Assembly: GCA_025094145.1 (NCBI GenBank)
Contig: JALLLS010000070.1
Span: 119,599-183,598 of the forward strand
Direction: 5' to 3'
From: Spinellus fusiger
Lineage: Eukaryota; Mucoromycota; Mucoromycetes; Mucorales; Phycomycetaceae
Length of the DNA stretch: 64,000 nt
Made by a program: the position numbers and the translations under genes. Below are positions 48,495-60,447 of the stretch, one piece after another. Position 1 is the stretch's first letter; every line of letters starts with the position of its first letter. The notes beneath the pieces are model-generated. The model saw only the letters and a list, made by a program, of their open reading frames with translations. It was not told where the DNA came from and made no database searches.

Positions 48495-50579
48495 ATGCCC
48501 TTCTCCCTCTATGGAGCACTACCACAACCCAAGTCGGACAGTGACGAAGCCAAGGCAGCCAGTGACCTTCCCAAAAGTCAACCACAGCCAAAAGTACCGA
48601 TTGCTGGCTTGTATGCGTCTCTTGCACCACCAGAAATACCAACGACACCCCTGCCAGTAACAGACACTCTTTCTACACCCACACCAGTGTCCAATGCGGC
48701 TCCAAAACCCGCAGGTATAGCGTTCATGGACCTTGAAGAAGAGTGACTTTCTCTATCTATTGAGTGTATAATTAACGCATGGTCTTTGCTCATCTCCCAA
48801 CCGTACCTGAGCAGGATGGTCTTCTTTTGGTCATTTTAGACCTGTTATGCGTAAACCCACTGTACAAGCCAAGCCTAAGCTTAATAAGCCAGTGATACCA
48901 GCAGGCGCCAAGATTGTATCGACAACCACTGTACAAAAAGAGACTACTGTCTCTGCTTCTAAACCTATCACCACTGCCAACACAACAGCTCCTTTCGTAC
49001 CACTGACCATGAGTGCTGTGCCTTATCTCACCAGCTCAGAAGACGTCAACGGGTTCAGAACAGTCCAACCTCCAAAGGTAAACAATCACCTGCACGGACT
49101 GACACCCACAGCCTATCTTTCTTTTTCTTTTCTACTAGAAAAAATCAAAATACAAAGGCAACCAAAACCCACAGCCTGTTGTATTTGATATGTATGAGGA
49201 TTATGATCCCTATCGACCCAATGACTATGAGTACTATAAAGAAGAGAGAAGACAACATATTGAAAAGTTAAAGAAGCAACAAAAGGAGATGTTGACTCAA
49301 CGGCAGCCCAAACGAGTACGTTCAAAGTCACTGAGTTCCTGTAGTGAAGATTCACGTACATATTCACGGTCTCGTTCAAGGTCTCCACTGAAAAAGCATG
49401 GAAGTAAGTTGTAATTTCCTTTGAGAAAGTATTAAAAGATAATATCTATATATCTATATAAATATAAATATATAAATATAAAGATGCCTTTGCCCCTCCC
49501 GCCAGTCTTTACCAAATGGTCAAGCGATCACCTTCTCCATCACCACCACCCTCTTTTTCTTCTGCTACCATGAGTGCTGCTGCTGCTGCTGCTTCTTCTT
49601 CTGCTACTACTGTCCCTACTACCAATAATGATGTTGCTGCCACTGCTGCTGCCACTGCTGCTTCTCGGGTGGCAGTAGATCCTACATCTGTGTTGACTGT
49701 TCCTTTGCCTACAACAACACACTCCACAGAAGGATCTATGGCTATGGATCATGGACGTCGTATGGATCTTAATGAGTCAGCTGATGATGCATATATGCGT
49801 AGAGCAAGACTAAGTCAGAGAGCCCCTGTCTTGTAAGTATTCTCATCCAAAGACTCTTGACTTGCAGTGCTTATACTCTCAAATGGATTTATAGAGAAGA
49901 TTCCTCTCCTGTAGTGCCTGTGCCTAGTCTAGGATCAGGAGAAGGTATGGCAAGAAAGATGTTGGCCAAGTATGGATGGCAAGAAGGACAAGGTAATGGT
50001 AGAGTACTGGGTAGAGTACTGGGTAGTAGAGAGAAATAACACCTGTTTTCTCTCTCCCTCTCTTCTGCTCTAGGACTGGGTAAGAGTGAAGATGGTATTC
50101 GGGAAGCCCTTCAAGTCCAAGCAACAGGACGTGGTAGTGGTGTGATTATAAACCACCCACCCGACCCACTTCTTACCAAGCCCTCCACCAAATCTGTCCA
50201 GCAGTCGCAGGTGATTCTATTGACGAATATGGTGGGCCCAGGAGAAGTCGATGATATGTTGCAGCAAGAGACAGCCGATGAATGTTCGAAATACGGCACA
50301 GTAGAAAGATGTCTTATTTTTGAGGTATGATGCAAGGTAGCCTCTATGATCTCACTGACATTGACATTTGGCTAGGTGCCCAATGGTCAGATAGCAGAGG
50401 ATAAGGCCGTGCGTATCTTTATCAAATTCGTACACATTGAAGCAGCCCAACGTGCCATTAGTGACTTGGATGGAAGATATTTTGGAGGAAGAGTGGTGTC
50501 TGCTACATTCTATGAGAGTGAGCGATTTGATCGTATTGATTTGGCACCCACAGCAGAAGAATATCTTGCTGCTACTTGA
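48495..50579 (+). CDS. Splicing factor SPF45 (RBM17): G-patch and UHM
   Basis: Seven exons: 48495-48714, 48815-49077, 49139-49403, 49484-49832, 49895-49992, 50074-50324 and 50376-50579, giving 549 aa. It starts MPFSLYG. A WSSFGHFRPVMRKP stretch follows the first junction, as in SPF45 relatives. Next come a YEDYDPYRPNDYEYYKEERR helix, an RS-type segment, an Ala/Thr/Ser low-complexity region, then a G-patch (ARKMLAKYGWQEGQGLGKSE, split by an intron). It ends in a U2AF-homology-motif RRM (QVILLTNMVGPGEVDD, YGTVERCLIFE, VRIFIKF, GRYFGGRVVSATFY). UHMs bind ULM ligands such as SF3b155 for alternative 3' splice-site choice. The acceptor at 49894 was chosen over one 34 nt from the donor. Confidence 0.9.
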
Positions 50580-50638
50580 TGAATAATAAAGTGTATTAAT
50601 ATTTCTATGGCACTAGTATAAGATATAAAACTAGGGTT

Positions 50639-51007
50639 TCATTCTGACTGGGCCTGTTGGAGGGCCTCTAGTCTTGCCCTGTTTCGCTTAAGAAGAATAC
50701 GATTTACATTGGATTTCTCAATATCAGACATTTCATGCCAGTTGTTGATACGACTGAGGGTTCCATTTTCATTTACCACTACGCATGGTATAGGTTAGCT
50801 TAACAGGAAACTCTCTATTTTCTTTCTCTTTCTCTTTTTACCTACTGGACCCAACTCATGTAACTTGAATGTATCGTTCAAACCTACTTTGACTGTTTCT
50901 TCAGCTGTGGCAGGAAGAGCAAGCACACGCTTTTCTGGATAATCTGACATGAGTCTTGAAAAGGGACGGCGATAAATAGAACGAGGCAAACACCACACAC
51001 CACGCAT
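50639..51007 (-). CDS. Small conserved fungal protein, probably mitochondrial
   Basis: Two exons, 51007-50842 and 50778-50639, give 101 aa. The N-terminus MRGVWCLPRSIYRRPFSRL is basic, hydroxylated and lacks acidic residues, as in a mitochondrial presequence. The C-terminal motif GTLSRINNWHEMSDIEK followed by NRILLKRNRARLEAL looks like a conserved helical module (Gly-x-x-x-Arg-Ile-x-x-Trp, then a basic helix). I think this belongs to a small mitochondrial family but cannot name it safely. Its start faces that of the PMT1 gene about 210 bp away, so the two may share a promoter region. Confidence 0.7.
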
Positions 51008-51220
51008 CCAAGAGTGAATGAGTGAAGAAGAGAAAGAGAAGGAAAAAGTCCGATCCACAGACAGAAACAAGAGGGAGAAAAAAAACAAGGGAAAAAAAAA
51101 AAAAACTTACACCTGCCTATTTTATGCTGACGCCATGCTCACACCAACAGCAGTCAAGTCTTTCTTCTTGCCTACGTTCTTTCATTCAATCCCTACTTCC
51201 TTCTGTCAGTGTTTTCTGGT

Positions 51221-53407
51221 ATGAGTTACTCTCCCTTCCCCACTCAGGGCACAGTGGGTGGACTACCACTGCCCAATAAAGACCATACGCCTGTGGATAT
51301 TCTGGACACATCTCGGCCTTACACTTCAGTAACCCACAGTGATATGTTTCGACAACGCCGCCAACGCCGCATGGAAGAGAGCGAAGATGAACTTACAATG
51401 GACCTGGACTCTGCTCAGACAAAGAAAAGCCGCCAACGGTCTGGTGCCCAACAGCAGGCTTACCGACGTGATTGGTATATTGTGGGAGCACTGACTGTAT
51501 GGGCAGCGTATATTCGACTGTGGAGAATAAGCCAGCCTTCTTCAGTGGTGTTTGATGAAGTACATTTTGGTGGATTTGCAGTGAAATACATTAAAACTCG
51601 TTTTTTTATGGATGTGCATCCTCCTGTAAGTACAGTTCTTCAACCTCCTACGAGTGCTGAATTCTGTCTTCTGTCTTCTGTCTATTAGCTTGCCAAAATG
51701 CTCATTGCTTTGGTAGGCAAATTGTCTGGGCTGGATACAAACTTTGATTTTAAGGACATTGGAAAGTAGGTGGTGGAGAGAGTGAGGAGTGTGTCTGATC
51801 TGGTAGGGATTACATAGCATCTGGTGTGCCTTATGTGCCTATGCGTGTGTTTTGCTGCTGTTTGGGTCTACTCGTAGTACCTGTGGCCTATCTTACCCTG
51901 AGAAGATCAGGCCATTCAGTGGCAGCCAGTGTGGTGGCTGCACTCATGGTGTGTTATGGTAGGTGGCTATAGAAGAGAGAGAATGGATACTAACAGGCAC
52001 AAGAGAATGGATTTATTGCCAATAACCGCCTTATTTTGTTGGATCCTCCTCTTTTGTTCTTTACGGCAATGACGACTCTTATGTGGGTTAATTTTCATCA
52101 ACAATCCAAAAAGTAAGTAAGCATCGAGGTAAATACACAAGGGACTCATGTTGAATAGACCCTTTCATTTAGGGTGGTATGTATGGTTATTCCTCAGTGG
52201 TGTAGGATTAGGCCTGACAGTTAGCTGTAAATGGGTTGGGCTCTTCACCATTGCCACTGTGGGTTTGTCTACGATTAAGAATCTGTGGGAGTTGTGGGGA
52301 GATTTGCGTGTGAGCACAGTAAGTGAATGGGAGTAAGTGGATGAAAGAATGAATAGAGTAGAGTACTGATCCAATAGAGAACAGTCCATGTTCATTCGAC
52401 ACTTTATAGCACGGGCAGCGTGTTTAATAGTTGTGCCTGTTATAGTCTACATGCTTATGTTTGTTATCCATTTTCATTCTCTTCCCAACAGTGGAGAAGG
52501 AGACGGGTTTATGAGTCCTGAATTCCAGCAGACATTGGATGGACACAGTATGGCAGACACGCCCATTGGTAAGATATATCTATAGGCATATGGATGACTC
52601 ATGGAATAGACATTGCTTATGGATCTGATGTCTACATTCGACATGTAGCCACACGGGGAGGATATCTACACTCTCATCCTCACGACTATCTCACAGGAAG
52701 CAAGCGTAGGTTACTCCACACAACTGCTACTTCTTACTCATTCCAATAGAACAACAAATCACCCTTTATCCTCATATAGATGATAACAATTGGTGGACAC
52801 TCCAAAAAATCAATAGCAATGCAACTGTAGGAATGGAATATGTCAAGCACAATGACATTGTACGGTTGATCCATAGAGACACTGGCAAACGACTTCATTC
52901 ACACACTCAACGCCCTCCTATGACAGATGTTGACTACCACAATGAAGTCAGGTAACTGTCTTTTACAGCTGTCTTTTACCTATACTCCTGTTTATAGTGC
53001 TTATGGATTTCCTGGATTTGAGGGAGATGCCAATGACCATTGGAAAGTAGAAATTGTAGAGCACGACCGATATGATTCAATATCAAAGACAAGACTGAGA
53101 ACTATCCACTCCAAATTTCGTCTTGTGCATGTCATGACTCAGTGTGCTTTGTTCTCTCACAATGTTAAGTTACCAGAGTGGGGATTCAGTCAGCAGGAGG
53201 TGACATGTATCAAGAGTGGAAAAAAACCAAAGACTATCTGGTACATCGAATCCACTGAAAACAAGGAATTGCCTGTGGAGACTGAGAAAGTGAACTACAG
53301 ACGACCTGGATTCATTAGTAAATTTATAGAGTTAAACAAAGTAATGTGGGATACCAACAAAGGACTCATAGCCTCCCATCCTTATGACTCCAAACCAGAG
53401 GTAAGTG

Positions 53408-53439
<32 letters not shown>

Positions 53440-54313
53440 TGAATGGAGTAGGAAGCTCATTTACTCATCATGTCCTATCTAGTCATGGCCACTGTTGAAG
53501 CGTGGAATCAACTTTTGGGGCAAAGGAGATGAAGGTCTGCATGTCTATCTGCTTGGAAATCCTCTTGTGTTTTGGATATCCACTGCTTCTGTGATTGTAT
53601 ATGTTCTATTGAAACTCGTGCTTATGGTACTAGAAAAAAGAGGATTCCGAACAGAATTCAAAGGCAAGCCATCCTTATTTTCACAAATTCTCATCTTTAT
53701 ATACGGTACAGGTCTTCGTAGGTTCTATGAAGAATCAGGAGGATTTTACTTGGCTGGATGGTTTCTTCATTATTTCCCCTTTTTCTTGATGGGTCGACAG
53801 TTATTTTTACACCATTACATGCCTGCTCTTTACTTTGGCATCCTGTTATTTGGAGTTGGATTTGATTTGTTGATTCTTCATCTTCCTTCTCGACAGCGTA
53901 TTATGGCAGCGTTTATCATGGTGGGATGTGTTGTGTTTGTCTACCGTATATTTATTCCTATTACTTATGGTGAGCCATGGACAAAGAAAGACTGTGAAAA
54001 GGCCAAATGGCTTTCAACATGGGATTTCGATTGTGTACAGTAAGTCAAACCCCATCATGCGTTGTTTTCTTATATGATTAGATTCCGGGATAACCTGTCT
54101 GATTATCATTCCAGAGATGAACAACTAAGACTAGGAAAGTTCCATGAGGCCATTAAGAGCTACTTTGCTCCTGCTGAAAGTCAAGCACAAGCAGCAGAAG
54201 TGATTAATGGGGTGAATATTGTATCGGATGAAGTTAAAATTGTCCATGAAAGTAGCAATGGAAACCAAAGCCATGTCACGGAAATAGTAGAAGAGCCTAA
54301 GTTTTACTCGTAG
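51221..54313 (+). CDS. PMT1: Dolichyl-phosphate-mannose protein O-mannosyltransferase, PMT1 subfamily
   Basis: Eleven exons: 51221-51625, 51689-51765, 51807-51958, 52004-52112, 52159-52318, 52385-52568, 52610-52705, 52750-52951, 52998-53400, 53483-54039 and 54082-54313, for 858 aa in one frame. It transfers mannose from Dol-P-Man to Ser/Thr of secretory proteins in the ER. The first lumenal loop has the catalytic Asp-Glu in SSVVFDEVHFGGFAVKYI and then DVHPPLAKM. Several membrane spans and the MIR repeats follow (YLHSHPHDYL; DDNNWWTLQ; VRLIHRDTGKRLHSH; WKVEIVE). The C-terminal membrane part contains AGWFLHYFPFFLMGRQLFLH and ends WLSTWDFDC, typical of the PMT1 group. The FDEVHFGGFA loop also fits PMT1. 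Introns are all short (41-82 nt). Confidence 0.93.
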
Positions 54314-54378
54314 AATAAATAAGCAAGTAAATAATGCCTTTGTTTTATATTTATATTTATATCAATGGATGTCTTTAT

Positions 54379-54771
54379 TTATTGATACAAATGGACTAGG
54401 CCATAAAGAAGTGTATGGAATAGGGTATAGGAAAGCAATCCATTTAATGCCCCGTCTACCCCAAGATCTTTCCATCCATGCACAAAGAAGCGGTAAGGAC
54501 GACTTGTACACTTCCCAACCACCAACAGCACAGACAATATAGCCCAGCTAAGCGCGTAAAACAGAAATCCTGACCAGTGAGTAAGACCGAGGATACCAGC
54601 AACAGAACCTGCAATGGCGGCAAAACAAGAACGAATAAACTGAAGCTGCTTTATATTATGAGCCAAATGAGGCTGAACAAAGTTGTGTGCTTCCATATTG
54701 GGTGGATTCATTGCTTTTGTTCTTTTGTTCAATGATGAGTTGTCGTTGAACCTAACCGCTGTCCTGTTCAT
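54379..54771 (-). CDS. EMC6: ER membrane protein complex subunit 6 (Emc6)
   Basis: Single exon, 130 aa. The conserved core is HNIKQLQFIRSCFAAIAGSV followed by AGILGLTHWSGFLFY, then a second hydrophobic pair (LSWAILSVLLVVG; GLLSYTLFHTLLYGLVHLY). This matches Emc6 / Rab5IF-type small membrane proteins. The EMC inserts tail-anchored and multipass proteins into the ER, which goes functionally with the neighbouring PMT1. The start could be Met1, Met21 or Met26 of the frame; the longest is given. The 3' ends of Emc6 and PMT1 face each other 65 bp apart. Confidence 0.9.
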   Translation of the reverse strand: MNRTAVRFNDNSSLNKRTKAMNPPNMEAHNFVQPHLAHNIKQLQFIRSCFAAIAGSVAGILGLTHWSGFLFYALSWAILSVLLVVGKCTSRPYRFFVHGWKDLGVDGALNGLLSYTLFHTLLYGLVHLYQ

Positions 54772-54939
54772 TCGACTTGTTCAAGAGCCGATGCACGTCA
54801 CATCTTCAAGACGAATGTCACAGCCTACTCATGCAATTTCAACTCTTCCAAGTAGACACTTAATAAGTATACATTTCTATATATTTATCTATATTGGTTG
54901 AGCTACTTTATTCATCTATTATTATTATTATTATTATTA

Positions 54940-56028
54940 TTACAGCGTGAGGTCAGATAATTGACTAGGCAGAGACTTCTTATCAGGAGCAACAAACTGA
55001 TGGCGTGCTGTGTCGGATGCAATTAGACTAGGTGAATAATACTCCATAATCTTGGATTGATCTGTCACCACTGGATAGTTCTCAATAAAGGAAAAAAAGT
55101 CATCTTTACCACCATCCTCCTTGACAGCTAAGCCAACAAGATGGATATAGAACGAGGACATGGTGTCGTTGTATTTATGGCCTTGGGTATTCTTTTCGAA
55201 ATGAGCACGTATTGTACGTTTGATAACAGGGGAAGCTTCTTCAGGCCCCAGTTCTCGAAGGTAATTCCATGCCATACGAATATGTGCTCTGTGGGTCCAG
55301 TGTTTACGATCCAAACTAGACTCAAACTCCTTCATAAATACCTGCTCCCCTATGCTACGGTATTGTCTGTCATGGTATAGGAGGGGTCGAGCTTCTTCTC
55401 TCTTACCCTTGACACTACCTACACCATGGTCCACTTTGATAACACGGACAATCCATAGCTCATGATCTCCCAGTGTCAATACATCTCTCATCTTACAATG
55501 CATGGATCCCAATGTACCCATAAGCACAGGCAGACCAGTGGTTGAATCATCATAGAAAGGAATGCCTTTGAATTGGTCTTCACTGGGTGAAGAAAACCTA
55601 ATAGACTGCTGGACTTGCTCATGACTCAACACATTCACTACCATACTACCAGAAGAATGAAGCAATTCAGAGGCACGCGATGGAATTCTCACAGCAAATG
55701 AAACAAGTGGTTCTGGCTCTAGGCAAATAGAGGTAAAACTGGAGACAGTAATGCCACGTCTTTGAGTGGGATCTCCAGGCAGGGAGGTGGTTACAGTTAC
55801 TACTGGTTGAGGAATTGTACGCATAATTGTACGGACTTGATCATTGACATGAGGCAAGCTGGTGGCTATGAGGTCTTGTTTACTGGTAATGTTTCCTGCA
55901 TTTGTTGTTGTTGGCGTAGTATGATTTTTAGTAGTGAGTTGATGGGTCCGGATGAAAGGAAGATGATTAAAAAGGCGTTTTGACTTGAAGTTACGTGCCA
56001 GTAACAGCAGAAGTCCATGTAAAGGCAT
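54940..56028 (-). CDS. Flavin-reductase-like FMN-binding protein, probably mitochondrial
   Basis: Single exon, 362 aa. The first ~45 residues (MPLHGLLLLLARNFKSKRLF) are hydrophobic and basic, fitting a mitochondrial presequence. Residues about 60-225 form a flavin-reductase-like split barrel: RTIPQPVVTVTT, then GITVSSFTSICLEPEPLVSF, SSGSMVVNVLS and LGDHELWIVRV. In this family FMN or FAD is bound and reduced with NAD(P)H. A C-terminal helical domain follows (HWTHRAHIRMAWNYLRELG...) with His-containing motifs of a kind often seen separately; its function is not known to me. Substrate and pathway cannot be inferred. Confidence 0.8.
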   Translation of the reverse strand: MPLHGLLLLLARNFKSKRLFNHLPFIRTHQLTTKNHTTPTTTNAGNITSKQDLIATSLPHVNDQVRTIMRTIPQPVVTVTTSLPGDPTQRRGITVSSFTSICLEPEPLVSFAVRIPSRASELLHSSGSMVVNVLSHEQVQQSIRFSSPSEDQFKGIPFYDDSTTGLPVLMGTLGSMHCKMRDVLTLGDHELWIVRVIKVDHGVGSVKGKREEARPLLYHDRQYRSIGEQVFMKEFESSLDRKHWTHRAHIRMAWNYLRELGPEEASPVIKRTIRAHFEKNTQGHKYNDTMSSFYIHLVGLAVKEDGGKDDFFSFIENYPVVTDQSKIMEYYSPSLIASDTARHQFVAPDKKSLPSQLSDLTL

Positions 56029-56785
56029 TGTATTGTACAGGCATTCTTCAAGTCTGGTGTCTGTGTATCAGAATGGGAATTTCACAAGGGCCATTATTAA
56101 CGGTCACACACTGAATATTGTGAGCCTAGTGGCTGAGATGGAATAACGTTCTTCAGATATTTGTGTTGTAATGATAGGCAAGAATGTCTATCTGTTGGCT
56201 CAGAAGTTAGAGACGTTGTTTAATATATATCGAAATAGCTAAATACACAGGACTAGCATTCCACTGAAGATATTGTGTATATATAGCATACCATAGACTT
56301 CTCTAATAAATATAGAAGTTCCTTAGTATTGTTCAAAAACCCAAATAAACAAGAGGTGTGTTAAGTAGGTAAAAAAGTATATTTCTCAAAGACTTAATTC
56401 TTCAAATCCAAAGACTACTAATACACTTCTTCTAAGGTATGTCTGATATAAGACTAATTTTCAATAGCATTCTCTATAAAAAATGCACAGACAATAATCT
56501 TCCCTTCTCCAGCTTCTAGGGACAGAATCTTTCCTTATTTGTAACAGTATTATTGAAAATTAGGAAGCCTTGTGAGATGGTGTAGTGTGACCGCCCAATC
56601 TTCTTGGAGGTTTGGTGGGAAGTACGTTTGTAATTATTGAAAATAGGGGGCTTGACCACCTATTCTTGTAGAACCTATTATAGTTATTCCATATATGTAA
56701 AATGTAGATTAGCATAAATAGTGAGAAGAAATGCACCCTTTGCATTTTTGAGAAATATAATCTTATTATTCCAAACAGTACACTT
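56029..56785. other. 5' flank of the gypsy element, LTR not delimited
   Basis: AT-rich sequence between the flavin-reductase gene start and the gag frame. It should contain the host gene's promoter and the 5' LTR and primer-binding site of the retroelement. A short repeated phrase (attattgaaaat[t/a]ag) occurs at about 56547 and 56633. Because the element's 3' end is outside the window, the LTR cannot be defined by comparison. Confidence 0.4.
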
Positions 56786-57580
56786 TTGCTTAAGGATTTC
56801 AAACAATTATTTCTCCTAACAATAAATGTAACCACCCAAGAATTTTTTGCCAAGCAAGCATCCATCTTCACTGGCAATATTGAGTCCATGGACATTGAAT
56901 CTTGGATGGATAAGATAGCTGAATGGGAAAAGGGCTTCTTTGACCAACTGAGCCCTTTCTTTGTAACAAAGCTCCTCAAGACCAAGCTAGGCAGCAAGGC
57001 TGCCAAGTTGGTAGAGACAAGTCTCCACAAAACACCTGATAGCCTTTATGACACTCTGCACAAGAGCTTCCCAGTCCATGGGTACAAGACCCAACTGATA
57101 ATCAAGCTTTCAGAAGGACAATGCTTTGAACAACACTCCCCTACCAGTTGCATAGAAGAAACCATGAGAATATACAAGATTCTGGGACCTTCTGACAGTG
57201 CAGCATACACAGTGGCAACTGCTCTTAGCAAGGCCTTCCCTATCACTTGGGCATACACAGGCATGGCTCCCAGCCAAGTGACAGAGGCAAACTTCAAAGC
57301 TACTTTGAACAAGTTTTCAAAGTATGCTGAAGTCACACCCTCCACAGTGTTGGCATTAGCCCCTGAATCCCAAGAACTCAGGAGGCAAGCCCCTGAACCA
57401 AGAAACATGGTGGACCAAGCACAAGCCCAACAACATCCCTCCAGGTCTGCTATGAGAAAGAAAAGAAACAGAGACCATGCAGCCAAAAATCAAGAGCTCA
57501 AGAAGCAGATTGAAGCTCTAAGCATGCAGGTGAAGGCTTTAACCACCCAGATAAACAAAGGCTCTTTGGGAAAAGCCTAG
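56786..57580 (+). CDS. Retrotransposon Gag-like protein
   Basis: Open frame of 264 codons; the true start may lie at the Met near codon 38, as the first residues follow no clear context. A helical capsid-like region (SWMDKIAEWEKGFFDQLSPF, then LHKSFPVHG) is followed by a basic Lys/Arg cluster (RSAMRKKRNRDHAAK) and a C-terminal coiled coil (LKKQIEALSMQVKALTTQI). No CCHC zinc knuckle is visible; the basic cluster may replace it. It is the only fully open frame of the element. Confidence 0.7.
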   Translation: MLKDFKQLFLLTINVTTQEFFAKQASIFTGNIESMDIESWMDKIAEWEKGFFDQLSPFFVTKLLKTKLGSKAAKLVETSLHKTPDSLYDTLHKSFPVHGYKTQLIIKLSEGQCFEQHSPTSCIEETMRIYKILGPSDSAAYTVATALSKAFPITWAYTGMAPSQVTEANFKATLNKFSKYAEVTPSTVLALAPESQELRRQAPEPRNMVDQAQAQQHPSRSAMRKKRNRDHAAKNQELKKQIEALSMQVKALTTQINKGSLGKA

Positions 57581-57636
57581 GCATCACTTCATCCTCCTCA
57601 CCCTTAGTAATAGGCTCTTTTGAATTAAATAAAAGT

Positions 57637-60447
57637 GTGCCTATTCTCAGGGGTAGCAAGTGTCACCATAATAAGAGGAAAAATTCAATGCATTGGGTAA
57701 CTCTCCCAGAAGCCTCAATTGGAGGAAAAAGAGTTCATGCAATAGCCAATCAAGGAACAGCTGCCAATTTAGTTACAAAAGAGACTGCAAATTGCTTGGG
57801 CTTGTGTATTAAGACAGAATCACCACCAAAGTTCTGATCTCTGTGGGACCCCACAACATACACCACCTATGGCTGGGCAAATGCCAAGCTAAAGATCAAC
57901 AATGGCCCTGGCTGCTGGACTAGTCTCATGGTTATTGACTTCAAAACAGAATGGGACATACTCATTGGCGCCAAAACACTAGATGCCATGGGTATCCTCC
58001 TACAAAGTACAGCCATTGGAAAAAGACTTACAATGGAACCCACATACAAAGTTGCTACAGAATCAGGGGGTGATATCTCTACTGGTGGAGATGTACCACA
58101 AAAAGTTCCCATAGTACAAAGAAAGATGCTGGTGTCTCAGGGGTTGCCTGAAGGGTATTTTACCCCACAACGGGACAAAGAGTTCAAGAAGTATGACACT
58201 ATGTATCCAGATGTTGATAGGGAAAGCATTACAGCAAGACTCACCACTCATTGTGATGAGCAAACAAACAAACAACTACTAGATGCCATCTTTCCCTACA
58301 GAGCCGCACTGAGAGAATACCTAAGTAGATGTCCACCTCCTGTGGCTTATGCTCCAATAGTTCCACCAACAAGGAAAGGTGCACAATTACTTTTTGTCAC
58401 ACAACACATACTCTCAGGGGCTGGCTATGACTCCAGAGAAGAGTTCATCAAGAAGCACATTGAATATGGCATTGATGAGCCAAGCCAAGCACATGCCCAA
58501 GTCCCAGTTTTCTCTATAGAAAAACCAGGAACCATGGACAGAAGAGTCTTGTTTGATGACAGCTCTAACAGCTCAATCAACATGACAAAGGTGGGACTCC
58601 AACTCCCTACACCAATGGAGCCTGCTCTGTTTGTCAGAGATGCAAAGATCCTGACCTCACTGGATCTTGCATGATTTTTTACAGCTATACGCCTAGATCA
58701 GACTGTGAGAGATTACTGGACCTTTGATGGTGGCAGTGTTGGAAAGCTAAGGACGAAGCATCTAGTCCAGGGAAACTCCAAATCTCCAGCTATAGCCCAA
58801 GCATTCCTACAACATGTACTGTCCAAAGCAGAAGGCATTGAAAAGAATCTTTTGATTTACATTGACAATATCTATCTGAAATCTGCTACTGGCAATGTCC
58901 TTGGCCACATACAAGACATTACAGAAATAACACGTTGCCTAGCAGATGCAAACTTACTCATCAACATGAAGAAAAGTGTCTTTTTTGGGAAAAGCTCTGT
59001 GGCTATGCTTGGAAGAGAGTGGAGCAAGAATGGGGAGTGGAGTGTGCCCAATCACAGGATAAAACATCTACTTTCCCTGGAAATGCCTGTGACCATAAAA
59101 GGCATACAAAGAATGTGCAATGGAATCAATGCCATTAGTGAGCACCTACCATGGTCTCAATCAATACTCCTTCCATTCTACAAAATGCTGGGGAAGAAGA
59201 CCAGACTGAGCAAAAAAGACAAGGAGTCACTCAAACCCAACTGGGAAGCACTTATGCAAGCCCTCACAAACACCAAACATTTCTTTGTCCCTTCAACAGG
59301 AGCCCCTTTGACTCTACAAGTAGATGCAGCTGAGTCAGGCATTTGTACTGTCTTACTAACTCACCCTACAACTGACCAAGAGGATGTTGTCCCAGTGGCG
59401 TACTATTCAAAAGCTTTTGATGGGGCCCAAGGAAGCAGACATCCAGGCTGGAGAGAGGCCTATGGAATGGTGGCAGCAGTCAACCACTTCTATCCCTACT
59501 TGGATGGATATGTCAATCTTATCATCGAAACAGATGCAACAACTGCACTTGGATTATTTACACATAAAACCAAACACTGCAAAGATGATCTCTCTAAATT
59601 TAGAGCTGAGTTGAGCAATCTGGGTGTGCACCAGCACATGGTAGTGCACAGATCCGGAGAAACACAGTTGACAGCAGACTGGCTGTCTTGAGTCTTGGAT
59701 AGACCAAGGACCCCAAAAGACAAAATAACAAAAACTGCAAAGGATGTCAAGGTCATAGGTGCCTTTAATTTTGAAGAGCCCTTGGAGCAGTATGACAACG
59801 TCAGTAGACTGATGTCATGGGATGACATTGAATATCCTGAAGAAGAAGACAATGATCCTGATTACGTACCTAAATCAGAGACTGAAGAGAGTGACCCTGA
59901 CACTGAGATGGAAGAAGGATATTGGCAGGAAGGCAATGCAGAAGGGACAATGTCCTACCACGTAGCAGCACTAAGTGACATCCAAAGCCCATATGAGCTA
60001 GTCTTGCAAGCTGAAAGTGACCATACCATCCAATGCTGGAAAAGCATGGTTGAACAACGTGAGTCATTGAATACAGAACCCACACCAGACCTTGAAGAAG
60101 TTCAACACATGAGGATCAGCAATGGCATACTTCAGATGCAAGTCTCAATGCACACAATAGGAACAATGGGCACCTGGGTGCCAGTAGTTACCAGGAGTGT
60201 TGCAAGGAAGTGGATAAAAAACACACACAACAAACTGGCCCATCCAGGTATTACCAGAACATCCACCTACATCACAGAAAGAATATGGTGTGAAGGCCTA
60301 CTGAACATCATAGAAAAAGCAGTAAAGTCCTGCCACATCTGCCAAATGAGTGCAGTGCAACAAAGGACATACACTCCAATGAGAACTTCAACAACATCAG
60401 AGGCTCATGAATACATATATATTGATCTGCTATATGTACAGTTCAAA
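57637..60447 (+). pseudogene. Retrotransposon Pol (PR-RT-RNaseH-IN), one frame broken by three TGA codons
   Basis: The whole stretch stays in one frame, with stops only at TGA 57835-57837, 58672-58674 and 59689-59691. The protease-like part has ANQGTAANLV where an active DTGA/DSGA loop is expected. In RT, SLDLA-TGA-FFTAIRL marks the palm, and the catalytic box reads YIDN in place of YxDD. RNase H: LQVDAAESGICTVLL, AYYSKAF and ETDATTALGLF, closing ADWLS. Integrase: the zinc-binding HNKLAHPG...CHICQM, then the IDLLY of the core, where the LINE begins. The stops, the altered protease loop and the YIDN box all suggest a dead copy. Confidence 0.82.

Larger units (their letters stand above)
56786..60447 (+). 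mobile_element. Ty3/gypsy-type LTR retrotransposon, interrupted and decayed
   Basis: Gene order is gag, protease, reverse transcriptase, RNase H and the start of integrase, as in Ty3/gypsy elements. Pol follows gag in the -1 frame. A LINE inserted in the opposite orientation cuts it at about 60447, inside the integrase core, so the 3' part and LTR lie beyond the LINE, outside the window. Borders are minimal. Confidence 0.85.
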